Origin: Enoplolaimus lenunculus
Lineage: Eukaryota > Nematoda > Enoplea > Enoplida > Thoracostomopsidae
Reading direction: 5' to 3'
DNA: 64,000 nucleotides
Assembly: GCA_030248215.1 (NCBI GenBank)
Contig: JASANG010000777.1
Span: 62,001 to 126,000, forward strand
Of this stretch, positions 22,380 to 34,945 are shown piece by piece. Positions within the stretch are counted from its first letter, which is position 1, and each line of letters begins with the position of its first letter. The position numbers were made by a program, and so were the translations under genes. The notes beneath the pieces were generated by a model, which did no database searches, was not told the DNA's origin, and saw only the letters and a list, made by a program, of their open reading frames with translations.

Positions 22380-25300
22380 TTAGTATCCTGGCGCTGTTCT
22401 TGCCGCAGGACAATGCGCACATGAACCAGGTGAGCCTCGTAGACCAGGCGTACCTGGCGAACCAGGAGTTCCATCTCGTCCTGGCACTCCAGGACGACCA
22501 TCATCACCAGGAGGGCCAGGTGGGCCACGTAAAGGCCCTGTCGCTTGTACGCCAGGCCGCCCTGGTTGACCGGGAAGCCCAGGCCGCCCTGGCGGGCCTG
22601 GTGGACCTGGCGGTCCGCCGCCTTGCAGCATACGGCCCGGCGGACCACGTGGACCTTTAGGACCAGGCGGTCCGTCTCGGCCTGGTTTTCCAGGTTGACC
22701 GGGCTGGCCTGAAGGTCCCATGCGCGTCACAGTCATACTGTTGCCCGGCTGGCCAGGCGGGCCACGTGGGCCTTTGCTGCCGGGTGCTCCTGGTCTGCCG
22801 GCGGCACCAAGTTCGCATACGGTATTACACGTTTGAAATTTGATGTTCGCCATATCGCCTGGACGCCCTTGTCCACCTGGTGCTCCAGGTCGGCCATCGT
22901 TGCCGTCTGCCCCTGGGTTGCCTGGAAATCCTGGTGGGCCTGGTGGTCCTTGATGGCAAGTGCAGCCTGAAAAATATCAAAGGAGTCTTGGTATACAATT
23001 AAACACCGTGTGTAGTTATAAAACAAATGCTAAGCAACATCACTTTCAAACGTCCGCATCCTGTGGTATGATATGTGAAGGCAACCAAAAAATTACGGAA
23101 ATTATTAACAGCGGTTTTAATTTCATCCAGCACTATGCTTGCGTATTCATAATGATTAATTTATCAGTTGCGTACTTTACTAAACGCTCGTGTTTAATTA
23201 AGTTAAAAACACAGCAAAAAAAGTAATCGAAACATTTAAACTTACATGACTGCGCCGCAACCTCCGGTCGGAATACGGCTGTGCTCACTCCGTATCCGTC
23301 GCTTCCGGTGCCTGAAATTTATATAGCACTTATCACCATTTAGTAATACGTTTTCAAGCTAGCGGACTAAAGCAGCGGCAGATCGAAAAATTTGCACACA
23401 TTTAAAACAGAGCAAATGCGAAACATTATATACTGACGAATCCGACGCGGTAGCTATCCGTGTCTATGTAATCCGAAAGGGACCAAGACAAAGGCTTTCT
23501 GTTAGGCTTTGCAACTAAAATTGGGTTCGACATGTCGCTCGATTCTCTTGCGTGCTTTTTTCACTATTATATATCGCGCTTCAACGTCATAATTTTTGGA
23601 TCCACCACTGCAAAACGTCAACTGCGTTTCGTTAATCATTCGGTGATTCGAAAATTGCCTAACATATTGCGCAACTGGCACTGGTGTGCTGGTTATCTGC
23701 TTCACCGACCATTTATCTGGTAGGCTTTTTAAAAATTTGTGCCACTCAACAAAATAGAAACTATAGCTTTTACGAGTTTTAGAGATTTGCAAAACATTTG
23801 TTTATTTTTAACAAAACAATATATATCTAAATAGTCAAAGGATCAGACGAGACGCATTATTACGGGGGGTCATGTGCGATATGAAAAAATGGACCGTAGT
23901 GCGAGATGGAGTTGGACAGAATGTCCGATCTTTCCCTCAGGTGATGTGCCAGATTTACCCGTAAAACAATTTTTGTTGTCAGCTAAGTAGGTTACAAAGT
24001 GCTACACACAACTGAGAATATGAACACTCGCTATAGATAAGTTTTTATGCATAGAATGACTCTCTGCTTAAAAATGTTGGTAAATATTGTTCTAAGTGGT
24101 ATACAATTCCGAAGCCTAAGCGAAAAAATTAGTCTAAAAGTTAAGCCTACTTGATCGCAGTCCCAAAAAACGATCCGCCCCAGATGTACAAGGACGTGTC
24201 CCGTAACCAGGAATTGTTAGTAGGAGGTGCAAGCACAATTGTAGGGCAGGAAAAACATTCTTAGCATAGAATTCTTTTAATATATAGTTATCAATATCTT
24301 AGGCAACGGAAGGGGGGTGCAAAGATACCCTTAATAGAACTGGCGCTCCTGTCGACTCCCGTGCTTGCGACAATCCTGGAAGCGTAAATTGCAATGGGTT
24401 TTTGAGCGGTTCTATGAGAACAGATCAAACTTTTGAAGCATGCAGACCGCGGAAGGTTCACACTAGAGAGTAACACAGATACAAAAATGTGAAATTCTAG
24501 CTGTTTCATTACTTAATGAGGCGGATTGGGGGAGAGTGATCGCTTCCCATCCTGCTTAGGGTCTCTTGAAATTGTGATCAGGTTAACACAAGAAAATCAA
24601 TATTTCTTTGTGGGGTTGAAGGTTTTCGCTTGTAATGGTAAAGTAAAACAGTGTCTACCAGAGGGCCACCCGTTACATCCATGCTTTCAATGTGCGCCTT
24701 GGCATCAGTCTGGTGTCCGCATGTAGAGTTCGGGATTAAAAATGACAGCAACTAACCGTAGCTTGAGCCATAAGCTTGACGGACGGTTCGAATTAATTTG
24801 GATTGAACGCGATCAAGGGAACCAATTCGTCGAAACATTGCTTCAGATCGTGACTAAAATTGAACATTTTATAAATTTGCTTTAAAAACTTATAAAAGAA
24901 CTCCGCCCTTGCTATATTTTCTTGAAATCAGGCACGGACAGGAAGGCCTGGGTCGCTCACTATATATTGCGCACCTCCATCATAACTTTCTGGATCCGCA
25001 ACTGTTCGCCATCCTGTGCGTCTTGTACATCGATGCCGTCCGTTTTGTCACTGCAGGACTGTAATAGAGTAAAGCTTATAGACGTTATACTGATTTTTGT
25101 TTAGGCTTAGGCTCACGCTATAAGCACTTTCTTACGCTTAGGCTTAGGAATTTACTTATACTACTGTTACAACCCTGTTCTTTGCGCTGCCCCAAACATC
25201 AAGTGAGAACGGAAACGATTTCTAACGTTTGTCAAAACGGTATTTTAACATTTTTTCAAAGTGCGAAAAGCCTTATGTATTTTTGACACGATTCGTTTGG

Positions 25301-25555
25301 TTGAATATAGCGCTGAATGTAACTTCTTACCTTACAGTAATCCATTTCAACATCTAATCGACTTTGTAAATGTTGTACATGATTGTAAACGTGAGGTATG
25401 CACACGACACACGTAAAGGTGGCAATTGTGCTTAGGACTACGCCAACAAACGCCGCACGTTTCATTGATTGAGTATCTTCGTACGTAATTTTTCCTGGTT
25501 CACACCCTCCACCAGGTTTGCCAGATTCATACCGGTCATAGTTGACCATTTTCAC
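22380..25555 (-). CDS. nematode cuticle collagen B (convergent paralogue of collagen A)
   Basis: Minus-strand exons: 25555-25331, 25058-24975 (probable), 23311-23246, 22966-22380. Exon 1 (75 residues) has a Gly-rich extension ([11 protein letters not shown]), then [20 protein letters not shown] and a hydrophobic anchor, as in the cuticle-collagen N-terminal domain. Exon 3 encodes [20 protein letters not shown]. Exon 4 starts with [13 protein letters not shown], carries Gly-X-Y blocks interrupted by a Cys segment ([13 protein letters not shown]), and ends [13 protein letters not shown]. Exons 1, 3 and 4 are in phase with the collagen A plan. Exon 2 is off by one base: its first half reads [17 protein letters not shown], but the frame needed to join exon 3 is the one reading ADPESYDGG. 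Either there is a one-base error or real shift, or part of the exon is mis-placed. It lies tail to tail with collagen A. Confidence 0.88.
23500..23620 (-). pseudogene. degenerate duplicate of collagen B exon 2
   Basis: On the minus strand this stretch reads [15 protein letters not shown], against [14 protein letters not shown] in the 3' part of exon 2 at 24975 and beyond. The two differ by a 3-base indel that keeps frame. A TTTTGCAG acceptor precedes it, but the GTGCGC donor of exon 2 is GCGCGA here, so the copy is probably not spliced in as such. It lies in the intron between exons 2 and 3. Confidence 0.5.
25101..25150. repeat. TTAGGC telomere-like cluster in collagen B intron 1
   Basis: TTAGGCTTAGGCTCACGC and, after 15 bases, CTTACGCTTAGGCTTAGG. 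Several hexamers are exact copies of the nematode telomere repeat. Confidence 0.65.
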
Positions 25556-25628
25556 TGCTTCTCAGCGGGGACACGAAGGCAAAGCCGTTTATCAGATGAT
25601 GATTTGGAGAGTAAAAATTTAAAAATAT

Positions 25629-26012
25629 GGGCCAATTTGAATTGAAGCTAATAGCTAAACTAGTAAAATAAATACGGTTTTTTTAAACTTAACACTACCC
25701 TGCACAGGGTATATATGAGATATAATTACCGCCACTAAAGCTCAAACTGCATACGTGCAATATTATGTGCAATTCGCAGAGTTTAGCAATTATAAATATA
25801 TTAACGTTTCTTATGCTCATGGGCCAATTTGAATTGAAGCTAATAGCTAAACTAGTAAAATAAATACGGTTTTTTAAACTTAACACTACCCTGCACAGGG
25901 TATATATGAGATATAATTACCGCCAGCTAAAGCTCAAACTACAAACGTGCAATATTATGCGCAACGCGCAGAGTTTAGCAATTATAAATATATTAACGTT
26001 TCTTATGCTCAT
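25629..26012. repeat. 192-bp tandem duplication upstream of collagen B
   Basis: 25629-25820 and 25821-26012 are direct copies with few differences, both starting GGGCCAATTTGAATTG and ending CTTATGCTCAT. Each copy contains the TATATACC/CCCTGCACAGGG module. The proximal copy starts about 75 bp upstream of the collagen B start codon, so it probably duplicates promoter sequence. Confidence 0.92.
25710..25716 (-). promoter_or_regulatory. candidate TATA box of collagen B
   Basis: On the minus strand, CATATATACC lies next to the palindrome CCCTGCACAGGG about 155 bp upstream of the start codon. A second copy of the whole module exists because of the tandem duplication at 25629-26012. Assignment is by position and motif only. 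Confidence 0.35.
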
Positions 26013-28987
26013 TGAAGTTGGAATTGCAACTTAAAATTAGGTATTAGCAATGGCGGATCTATGGAGGGGCCACTCAGGACCCCCCAAAGGATTTCAACAA
26101 AATTTGGGAATCGGGTTAACAGATGCGCACGCAGACAAAATGAGAGAGGCGCAATGTGAACGGCAAACGATACAAACCCGACGAAGTTTGGAAAATGCGT
26201 CTGTCTGGATTCTCGCTCGGCTCGCTCGCGACTTTTTTAGACTGCGGTCGCTAGCCTCCAATTTTTACTTTAGATAATATACCTCACTAGAAATGAAATA
26301 TTCATGAATGGTAATATATAAAACAGTTTTGAGATGAGGCGTGCCGTCTGATGCCTCCCGTGGTTAAAGCTTAATATGAACATTGTATAAGCTTTTTACC
26401 TAAAATTTGAGCTGTTCAGATATTTTAGCTAAAAATGCGGAAAAAATTCGCGCTGCGCGCGAAGTGTGATTAATTTTAAACATGGGTACAGTTTCTAGAT
26501 CTACCATTTTGCAACTTTTGTATGAAACTTTTTTGAATGGTGTCCTCACAGCTAGCATTAACGTGAGCGTGAGTGCGGACAACGTCGAAATAAACACCAA
26601 TAAATTCTGGATCTACCTTTACGTTTAGGGACCCATCCTGGATTTTGGGAGGAATCCCACCCGTCTGCTTCGGCGCTGGGGTGATTCCCCCTATAAAACA
26701 AACCTGACACTGAAATATTTTCTTTTACATCTTTGTCTGAAAATGACCATCAGACATGTGCATGCGGAGGGATACGTGGGTAATGGGATATATCCACAAC
26801 GCCTGCAAAACTTTTTACTGAACCATATCTCGGAGCCTATAGTGGTCACATAGTTTCTTATACGTGATGGGTTGTGCCGTTATATTTGCTATTTATCTCG
26901 ATTGAACGATCGTACTCTTTCATAGTCAATTTTATTGCAATAATTCGTGGATTGCGTGTGGATTCATGTACGCGATCCGCAATGTGTTAAAAAATAAGTT
27001 TGGTACCAGTGACATTTTGCCCCCACCCCCATTCTGAGACCCTGGATCAGCCACAGGGTATTAGATATATGGCACAGTAATGAAGGACAAGCTTGCAATC
27101 CTGATGACCGTTAACTTCAAAAGATGAGCAGCTGTGTTTTTGTTACTATTTAACCCTAAACTTCTAGGAAAAATTGCACTTAAATGTTATGAACATGTAT
27201 AATGATATGACTTAGTTATAGGCATATATAAACATAATATATAGAACATTAACATTCTATAAATATATTATATATATATTATATATATATGTATATATAC
27301 ATATATAAAATATACCACAAGAGGCAGATTTAGCAAAACACAACTGATTTACATGTCATGGTCCGGTACACTTTTGAACGCGCAAGATTTTTCTAAGTTT
27401 TAAAGTTAATTGTCAAGAAAACAACGGAACTTTGATGTCAACTTTGATATAAAAATTTTGCAAAAACACAAATGCCGTGAAGAAAATTTGTCTCAAAATC
27501 ATTTCAAAACGGAAACAACAAGCAAAATTTGGTATTGTTTTAAAATTTTGATTATAAAAACACAAAATGAAACATCGATTAGCGTCGCAGGTCTGTAGTT
27601 GTGGGAGCGAAGGATGCAAACCACGGTATTTATTTCGTTCGGATCACTGAATATTACAGTCATTCGGTCAAAGATCAAAAGCCACTTCGTACAGTGTACA
27701 TATTGAAAAGTCCTAACTGCATCAGATATCTTGATTTAGGCACATGCTATTGTCTTGGCAAAATGCCCCTCCTGAAGAAGTTTTAACCCCCTAACCAAAT
27801 GAGCTGGTTACGGCCCTGATATATATGTATATATTACCTATATATACATATATATGTGTATATATCTATATATACATATATATGTATGTATGTATAATTG
27901 TGGTTTTTCAAATTAAAGCCGTATCTGTGGACATGCTTAGCCGAGTTCAAGAAACATAGAATTCATATTTTGAAGTTGGTATTTGCTTTCGCTCTAGATA
28001 AAGCTAGCAGTTAGCAAATTCAATCCTAATTCTGTATCCTATTAATACTTTCTGCAACAGATCTCATAAGAACGGTTTTATTTTGAAACAGGTGCAAAAA
28101 ATGCAAAATTTCATACTATATTGTAGATGACATTTCGTAAAATTAACCATGTAAACTTTAGTCGCAGGTGCTTGCACACATTTGAGAATTGCTGATTTGT
28201 AAAAAGTTTCACATAACGTTAACACATTTTTTAGTGTTACCGGTCGTCCGTTAAAACATGTTAACCTATTAAAATTTGAACTTATAACTGTCCCCCCAAA
28301 AAAACTAAGAAAATCCTCGTTTAAAGCATTTGTGATGCAATATTACTGAAGACGTTTTCGTTTGAAAAAATTTGTTATTTTTTATAAAAACAACAATTTT
28401 TGAAATTTTTGGTAATATGAAATACAGGACCCTATAATTTTAAAACTGTATCTCATGCCGGCTGGGCGGCCGCTTTCAAAGCGATTCTGACCTCGTTCGC
28501 TGCCGCATCAAACCCATAAAATTGTATCTTCTCAAAAAAAGTTGCATGGAATATGCGCTAAGCGCGGGCAGGGGGTATGAACTTGAAACATTGCTGTACC
28601 GTTGCATATATTTATTTATTTTATAAATATACATATATATGTAATAAATACATAATATCTGCCTGGGTAAAAACTAGGTCGAACTCGGATTGCAATTGCT
28701 TTTGGAGTTATTAAATACAACTTTGTGACTTTTTAAAAATTACTAGAATTTAATGCAATGATTATTTTGAAAACTAGAAAACTTGGTAAGCAAAATAGCA
28801 AACCTAAAACATTACATTGAACTGCGGACGAACACAGGGTACCACCTGCTCCCTCCGATCTGAATTTAATTTTGCTTGGCACAACAATTTAACTGATGTT
28901 TTAAATCTTCAACACTGAACATAGTGTTCTGATTTTAATTAAAAAATTTTCTCGTGAGAGGGCACATTTTCTAATGAGGAATTTGAG

Positions 28988-28997
28988 ATATATATAG

Positions 28998-29065
<68 letters not shown>
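28988..29065. repeat. (TA)n microsatellite
   Basis: Nearly pure TA dinucleotides with a few G/C interruptions; the longest of four TA tracts in this AT-rich stretch. Confidence 0.9.
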
Positions 29066-29068
<3 letters not shown>

Positions 29069-32000
29069 ACAGTGTCATAGTTCATAGCTATTTAAGTAAG
29101 AAAATTTAAGTACATTCTGCACTTCTGATGACCAATTTGCATCATATTTGTTTAATAATAAATGAAATGCGTACGAAATATTATTTTTATCAAAAACGAA
29201 AATACCATTTAGAAAAAATTACAATTTTTTACACTTTAAATTAACATTGATTTGAACTTTAAGATAACAACGAGGTTACAACGCGTTTAAAACAATACAG
29301 GGCGGTAGCAGCGTGTGACAAGACTCGCCAATTACATATTTCGAATAAATTCGAATGAAAGTCAAATGTTAAGTGACAGCCAGCATAAATCTTGGTACGT
29401 GTTTCTAACTGAATTAAAAAAGCGAAATATTGAAAATACGATCGAGTGCCTAAATTCCGGATTATCCAACGGAGCAGCATATATATTGAGCTAGTGGCCC
29501 CGCAGAATTATTCGGTGCCCCCCCCGCCCAAATATAATTTTCTGTGGACGTCCGTGAGGTGGGTGCCTATTTAAGGGTAGGGCCCCCAAATATATATGGG
29601 GTATGGGAAGTGGCTGCTTAGGCACTGCTGAGTGAGTCCTATTGCGTCGTATTAATCATTTATGGATCATATTCTTCACTTGATGAGAGCGTTGACTGAA
29701 ACTGCGCTTGATACTACAATAATCTGGTTTGTGGACGTTAAAGTTAACTTGATCCTTAAAATTTTGTGTTTGCTTCTTTATAGGGATTGTCTAGGCCAAG
29801 GTACCGAACTTAAATTCGTCAGTGCATGTGATACAGTACATTTTGTAATATTGTATGACAAGCGTGTATATGTATATAACGATTTCATACGGGACATATT
29901 CAGCTAAAGGTGCATTTATAGACGACACGCATATACAGCTTCTGATTTTTAACAACGGCGTGGCTGACTTCTATCAAATGAGTTACTTTTGTTATCAACC
30001 TTCCCAAACGATTATCAATGGAGCTTAAATTGTCACATCGGCCCATCCATGTATATATAGATCAGAGACGGACCTTTTTGTGGCACCGTAACAGACTAAA
30101 GCTTTGGACAAATTTTTTGCTTAGGTTTAGGCTTAATCTCTGAAATGTGTTTTACAACAGTTATACGGCCCTGTTCTTTACATTGGCAGTGACGTGTGAA
30201 ATGAAAAATATTTTATTGAAACAACAAAATTAAAATTTTTCCACAATTTTTGATTTTCAAATTTATCCAAAACTAATTGTCTGCAACAGTGAATATATGT
30301 TAACACCAAAAAATAAGTACAATATACACTCATTGTTTATAACGTGTCTACTCTGGAAAACTTGTAACACACACAACATTCTGTTACAACACTGTTTAAC
30401 TCACATTAAAAGAGATAATAAAACGCTCTCGATCGTTCAATTAACTTATTCATAAGTATAGAAATTATACCTATTCTGTAATTATTTTATATCTTAAAAA
30501 TAAAACATTTAAGCCAAACCTACAAATTTTATTTTTTATCTCATTTTCTTTTATTTAATACATTAAAGTGCAATATACACATATTTACACTTATATATAA
30601 TTACATACAAATATATCTGTTTGTATATGTTTTAGGTATATAATGCTTATATATAATTGCACGTGAACAAATCTATGTATATATACAAATATATATATGA
30701 TATATATAATATATATATATATATTTATATATAAATTAATGTGCAACTATATATATTTGCCTAAAATCGCCTTCCCCGACTAATAGTGACAACGAATGGA
30801 GTTTTGTCAATATATATTTTTAAGAAAAACTTATTCAAATTGGTTACATTTTAGTGTTGTTTTGTGTCAAAAATTTAACTGTTTTATACAATTAATTAAT
30901 AGTCGGCAGAACATTTTTCGGTTTTCATAGAGCAACGAGTGCAAAAAAATGTGTTCAGAGTTATGATAACTTTAAAAGAAAAATGCATATATATTTTTTT
31001 CTGTTGAAACTAAATTTATTTTTCATTATTTCCACTTTAAGACACATGTGTGTGACTAAATCATCATTTTAGGTCGTGAGAAAATCACCTCAAGATAATA
31101 ATCATATATATACATATATACATTACCATAGTATTTTCTAAAGCTATGCAGTTGCGCTGTGAACTGTATTTGCAAACGTCATAATATTATAATCAGATAT
31201 TGAAAGATGGAGGGTTTCTGATATAGGAGGTGGTTCTTTTGATATCTGAGCCTTTCTCAACCCCAAGCGGATCGTAAGACTATGAAACCTTGTTCTCTAT
31301 GAATTGCGACCTCATTTGTCCATTAAAATGGATTAAGGTTTTGGATTTTTGGTATACTTTCCTCACATTTAATATTGGTACCATACGGTTGTGATGGTCT
31401 TTTATAAAAACCAATGCCCGACCCTTAAGCAATAGCAAATTGAAAGTTATTGCTCGAATGAGCTTATACCTAAACCGGAGCCCAAGCAAAAAAATTGGTC
31501 TAAACCTTAAGTTTCTATCCCGGTCCCACATGAAAACGTTCTGCCCCTCATCTTTTACTAGACCCTATTAATCTGCCGATCGAAGCGGGCACGAAGCCAC
31601 CAAAGCAAAATTTTACTTTCCTTGAATTCGGGATGCGGTCTGATTTCCAAAATTGGCTTTACGCTCACCAAAGCAATCTATAGATTTAGGTTAATTTCGT
31701 CATTATCTTTACTGCGAGACGAGTGCCATATACTGAGGAAGCGAGCGTTGCGTAAAGGAACAACATTTTGCTATCAAAACTTTTCAATAAAGTCTATTTT
31801 TGACCCAGCATATTTTCCAAAACTGATTTTGTTTTCAACGCAGGGCCCTTTTTTGGTCACGCATATTAGGGGTTTGGGAGCCGCGAAGCACGGCTTAAAG
31901 TTAAGACTTAGGATTCGGCCCACACTTACGTTTGGGCTTTGGTAAGACATTCTCTTGCCTAAGCATAAGCCTGTTATCGAAAGTGTGCAAGAGCGAAGTG

Positions 32001-32735
32001 CTGACTTAACTTTCAATGACGTTTTGCAAGTGTTTCAGCGGTTGAGCTTGAATTATAAAATGCTCAAATTTTACCGTATTTTTGGTACAACAGAAGACAA
32101 ATACTTCGAAAATCTAAATTATGAACAATTTGAACATGGATGTAAAATTGTTCAGAGATCATGAGAAGCGCAAATCTGCGAAAATATAAAGTCGAACATT
32201 TTTCACAAACACAGACTCTGGTTTCAACCGTTTTTTTTCAAAATGTGTTGTCTGTACCAAAAAAATCGACACTGCGCAAAAAGCACAGAGTCGTATTGTG
32301 TTTATTGCTAAATCCTCAAGAAATCTTTTTTTACCTTCGATTTTCAGATTCACTCGATTGTGTTTTAGCGAAAATTGCTACGCCTGGTTTTACTACAATA
32401 ATATTGACGAGCGTAGGGCAGCAGAATTCTACCGGGCAAGAAATTTTCAATCCGACACGTGTTTTCCTACATAAATGAAAATTTTTTTACCTGCGACATA
32501 CCAGCGCTGAAAACTTTTACCCGCTATCTGCGCATTAATACCCGCGCCTGAAACCTTCAGTAATTTTCAGTTTTTTCGACTATGTTTTGGTGGAGTTTCC
32601 CGTTTATTGCTCCGACGAAATTTGCACATGAAAGTTTGAAAGTTTATCAAAATAACTAAATCTCAAACATAAGCAACGAAACCAGCGGAATTAAAGCACT
32701 GCACTTAAATAATAGCACATCTTCTGTTAAATCTA

Positions 32736-33000
32736 CACACAAAATAAACCGTGTTTTATATTCAAAAAATATTGTTTGAAATTTAAGACAATTATGTCTT
32801 AATATTCGGACTCCAGACATGTATGTCTTGAATTCAAGACTTTTTTCTAAAAAATTACAAAAATATGGGTCTGAAATTTTTCAGACATAAAACACTAAAA
32901 TATAAGACTTTGTTTCATGAACAACTAAAAGACAAAAATTTCTGAAATATAACGAATATTCTTAAAGACTGTTGTTTCTGAAATGCATGTCAAAGATTTC
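32736..33000. mobile_element. truncated copy of the Tc1/mariner-like MITE
   Basis: It begins CACACAAAATAAACC after a TA dinucleotide and shares GACTCCAGACATGTA and GTCTTGAATTCAAGAC with the reverse complement of 6523-6946. The other terminus was not found, so the copy is truncated or diverged. Confidence 0.55.
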
Positions 33001-34584
33001 CCATGGAAACGACTCCAAAAATGGTGGCTAAAGCTCAAACAAATACCCCGAAGTTTCTTAAGTTGGGAGGAGCCTGAGCTATACCGGAAATATTCTTGAA
33101 AGTTGATTATTTATAATCCTTAAATACACTGCTAAGTATATAAATGGAGCAACATTTTATACATAAAAATTAGAAAATTAATAATTATTGAATATATATA
33201 TATTAAGACAACTATTAAGGATGAAATTCATGTTAGCACGTAAAACTATTGACCGCCATTTTAACATTTTTAAGATAAATACAGCGGACCGACTCAAATT
33301 TTCAATGTTTTATATATTAAAATTTGATATATTTATCCCATATATATGGAACAATTGTAGCATATCTGTAAAAATGAAGAATCGCGCGATTGATAATTTT
33401 GATTTTGAGTATAAAAATCGTAGAATTTCCGGTATTTATTGTAACAAAAAGAAACAGAAACGCAGGGGTGGTGATATAAAGAACCTAAGAGGAAGGGAGT
33501 ATGCCAATTTTTAAGTCTTTTGCAGCTATCCCGCTGGCTAGAGTTTGTCTAAAAATGTTTTGATTCTTTTGTTGGTATGGCCCATGTTACTATCATGGGC
33601 TGCGGTGATATAAAGAACCTACGAAAGAGGGCGCATGCGCAGTTTTTTGGGTTGATGCAGTTTGTGAAGCTGAGCCCAACTGTATTAAATTTTCTACAAA
33701 CAAACGTCTGACTAACGAGATATAGTCAAATATCTAATTTGGCACGCTACGATTTGGAGTGGCGCCAAATGATATTTATTTGATCATAAATCGTTCGCCA
33801 TACGTTTGATTGCGAAAAATCTAAAACCATTCAACTCAACTCCGCAAGTTACGTCGAATAGTACATATTTTTTCTAACTTTTTAACAAAAGAATTTTTGG
33901 GTCCCAAGGGGTTTTTAGTACTTGGGAGATGGGGTCTTAAAAAACAAATTTTCTAAAATATCAAATTTGGTCGTGGAATGGCAAGAGTAGGTTGTGTGAA
34001 GCTCAAATATGTAACAATTTTCAAAATCAAACTATCTTTGGGCAGACGCCGACTGCGGGGGTAACCGTAAGGACCCTGAAGTCTACTTTTTTCACAGGGG
34101 TAAGTTTGTAAACCAATTGATTACACGATGAAAATGCAACATAAAGAGGTTCTGGTTAAACATGTCCGAATGACAATTTATAAACACTTTTTCAGAACAC
34201 CGACTGAAACTACAATTTAGACAAAAATGTTTCGTTGGTTCGGAGCAAGTGGAGGCGCAACATCGCCACCCGCCCGTGAATATCAATGCCCTTGTAGAGA
34301 CGGGAACCAATTTTTACCGGCAATGGGATCTATACAGTGATCACAATTTTTTACAGTACTTTTGTTTTGACCTATGTTCAGTTTACTGTTCCGTTTTCAA
34401 ACAAACCTAAAAATGTTACGAGAGGCGGGCATTTCAAAGCTTTTATGTAATATTTCATGACAATTGTGACATGGGAATGCATGGAGGCAACACAAACCTC
34501 ATGTTGATGCTACATCTCGATTAAAACACTGATGCACATAAAGTGATTTCGTATGCTGTAGCAAAATATTAAAAAATGGAAGTA

Positions 34585-34945
34585 CCACGATACATGAGAG
34601 TGTAATGTTTAGGTTTTTAAAAGTGATGAAAACCTAAAAACTCAGCTGTTATCGTGAGACGTCGTGGCTCAGTGGTTGTGTGTTGGACTGAGAATTTGTC
34701 GGCAATGGATCAACTAAGATACATGAGTGTAAATATCGAGGTTTTTATATATCTAATGGCATAAAAACCTAAAAATTCTGCAGATGCTTCAGAGACGGCG
34801 TGACTCAGTGGTTGCACGCTGGACTGAGAATATGTCGATCGTGAGTCATGGTATCGATATCTCGTAAGAATATATTATTTTCAGCTGAAAACATTCAGAA
34901 CTGAAAACCATCGTACCCTAGCCCACCCAACTTTTGACAATAATG
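34585..34945. mobile_element. tRNA-like SINE, two heads and one tail, abutting the LRCH start
   Basis: Two related blocks (about 34585-34730 and 34730-34870) each carry a match to the tRNA A-box: TGGCTCAGTGG at 34665-34675 and TGACTCAGTGG at 34801-34811. Each A-box is followed by TTGGACTGAGAAT or CTGGACTGAGAAT; the B-box is degraded. They share AAGATACATGAG and GGTTTTTA...TAAAAACCTAAAAA flanks. A tail reading TTATTTTCAGCTGAAAAC, then CATCGTACCCTAGCCCACCC, ends 25 bp before the LRCH start codon. A copy with the same tail but without the tRNA-like head lies at 60836-61025. Confidence 0.65.

Larger units (their letters stand above)
26013..34580. other. 8.5-kb AT-rich stretch without recognisable genes
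   Basis: No splice-supported or domain-bearing frame was found on either strand. The stretch holds TA microsatellites (27255-27310, 27819-27893, 28988-29065, 30670-30745), a degenerate TTAGGC tract at 30118-30136, GCCTAA matches near 31957, the truncated MITE copy at 32736, and the repeated motif pair at 33469-33621. Confidence 0.5.

Noticed and set aside
22307-22660. Open frames on both strands over collagen B exon 4
   Set aside because: These are alternative-frame readings of GC-rich Gly-X-Y repeats. Only the minus frame with CCTCHQG and CAHCP fits the gene.
31622-31945. 107-codon open frame
   Set aside because: It has no recognisable domain, no splice context, and ordinary AT-rich composition; it is probably chance.
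34655-34730. Possible functional tRNA gene
   Set aside because: A good A-box is present, but the B-box is degraded and no cloverleaf can be drawn. The repeat context fits a SINE head.
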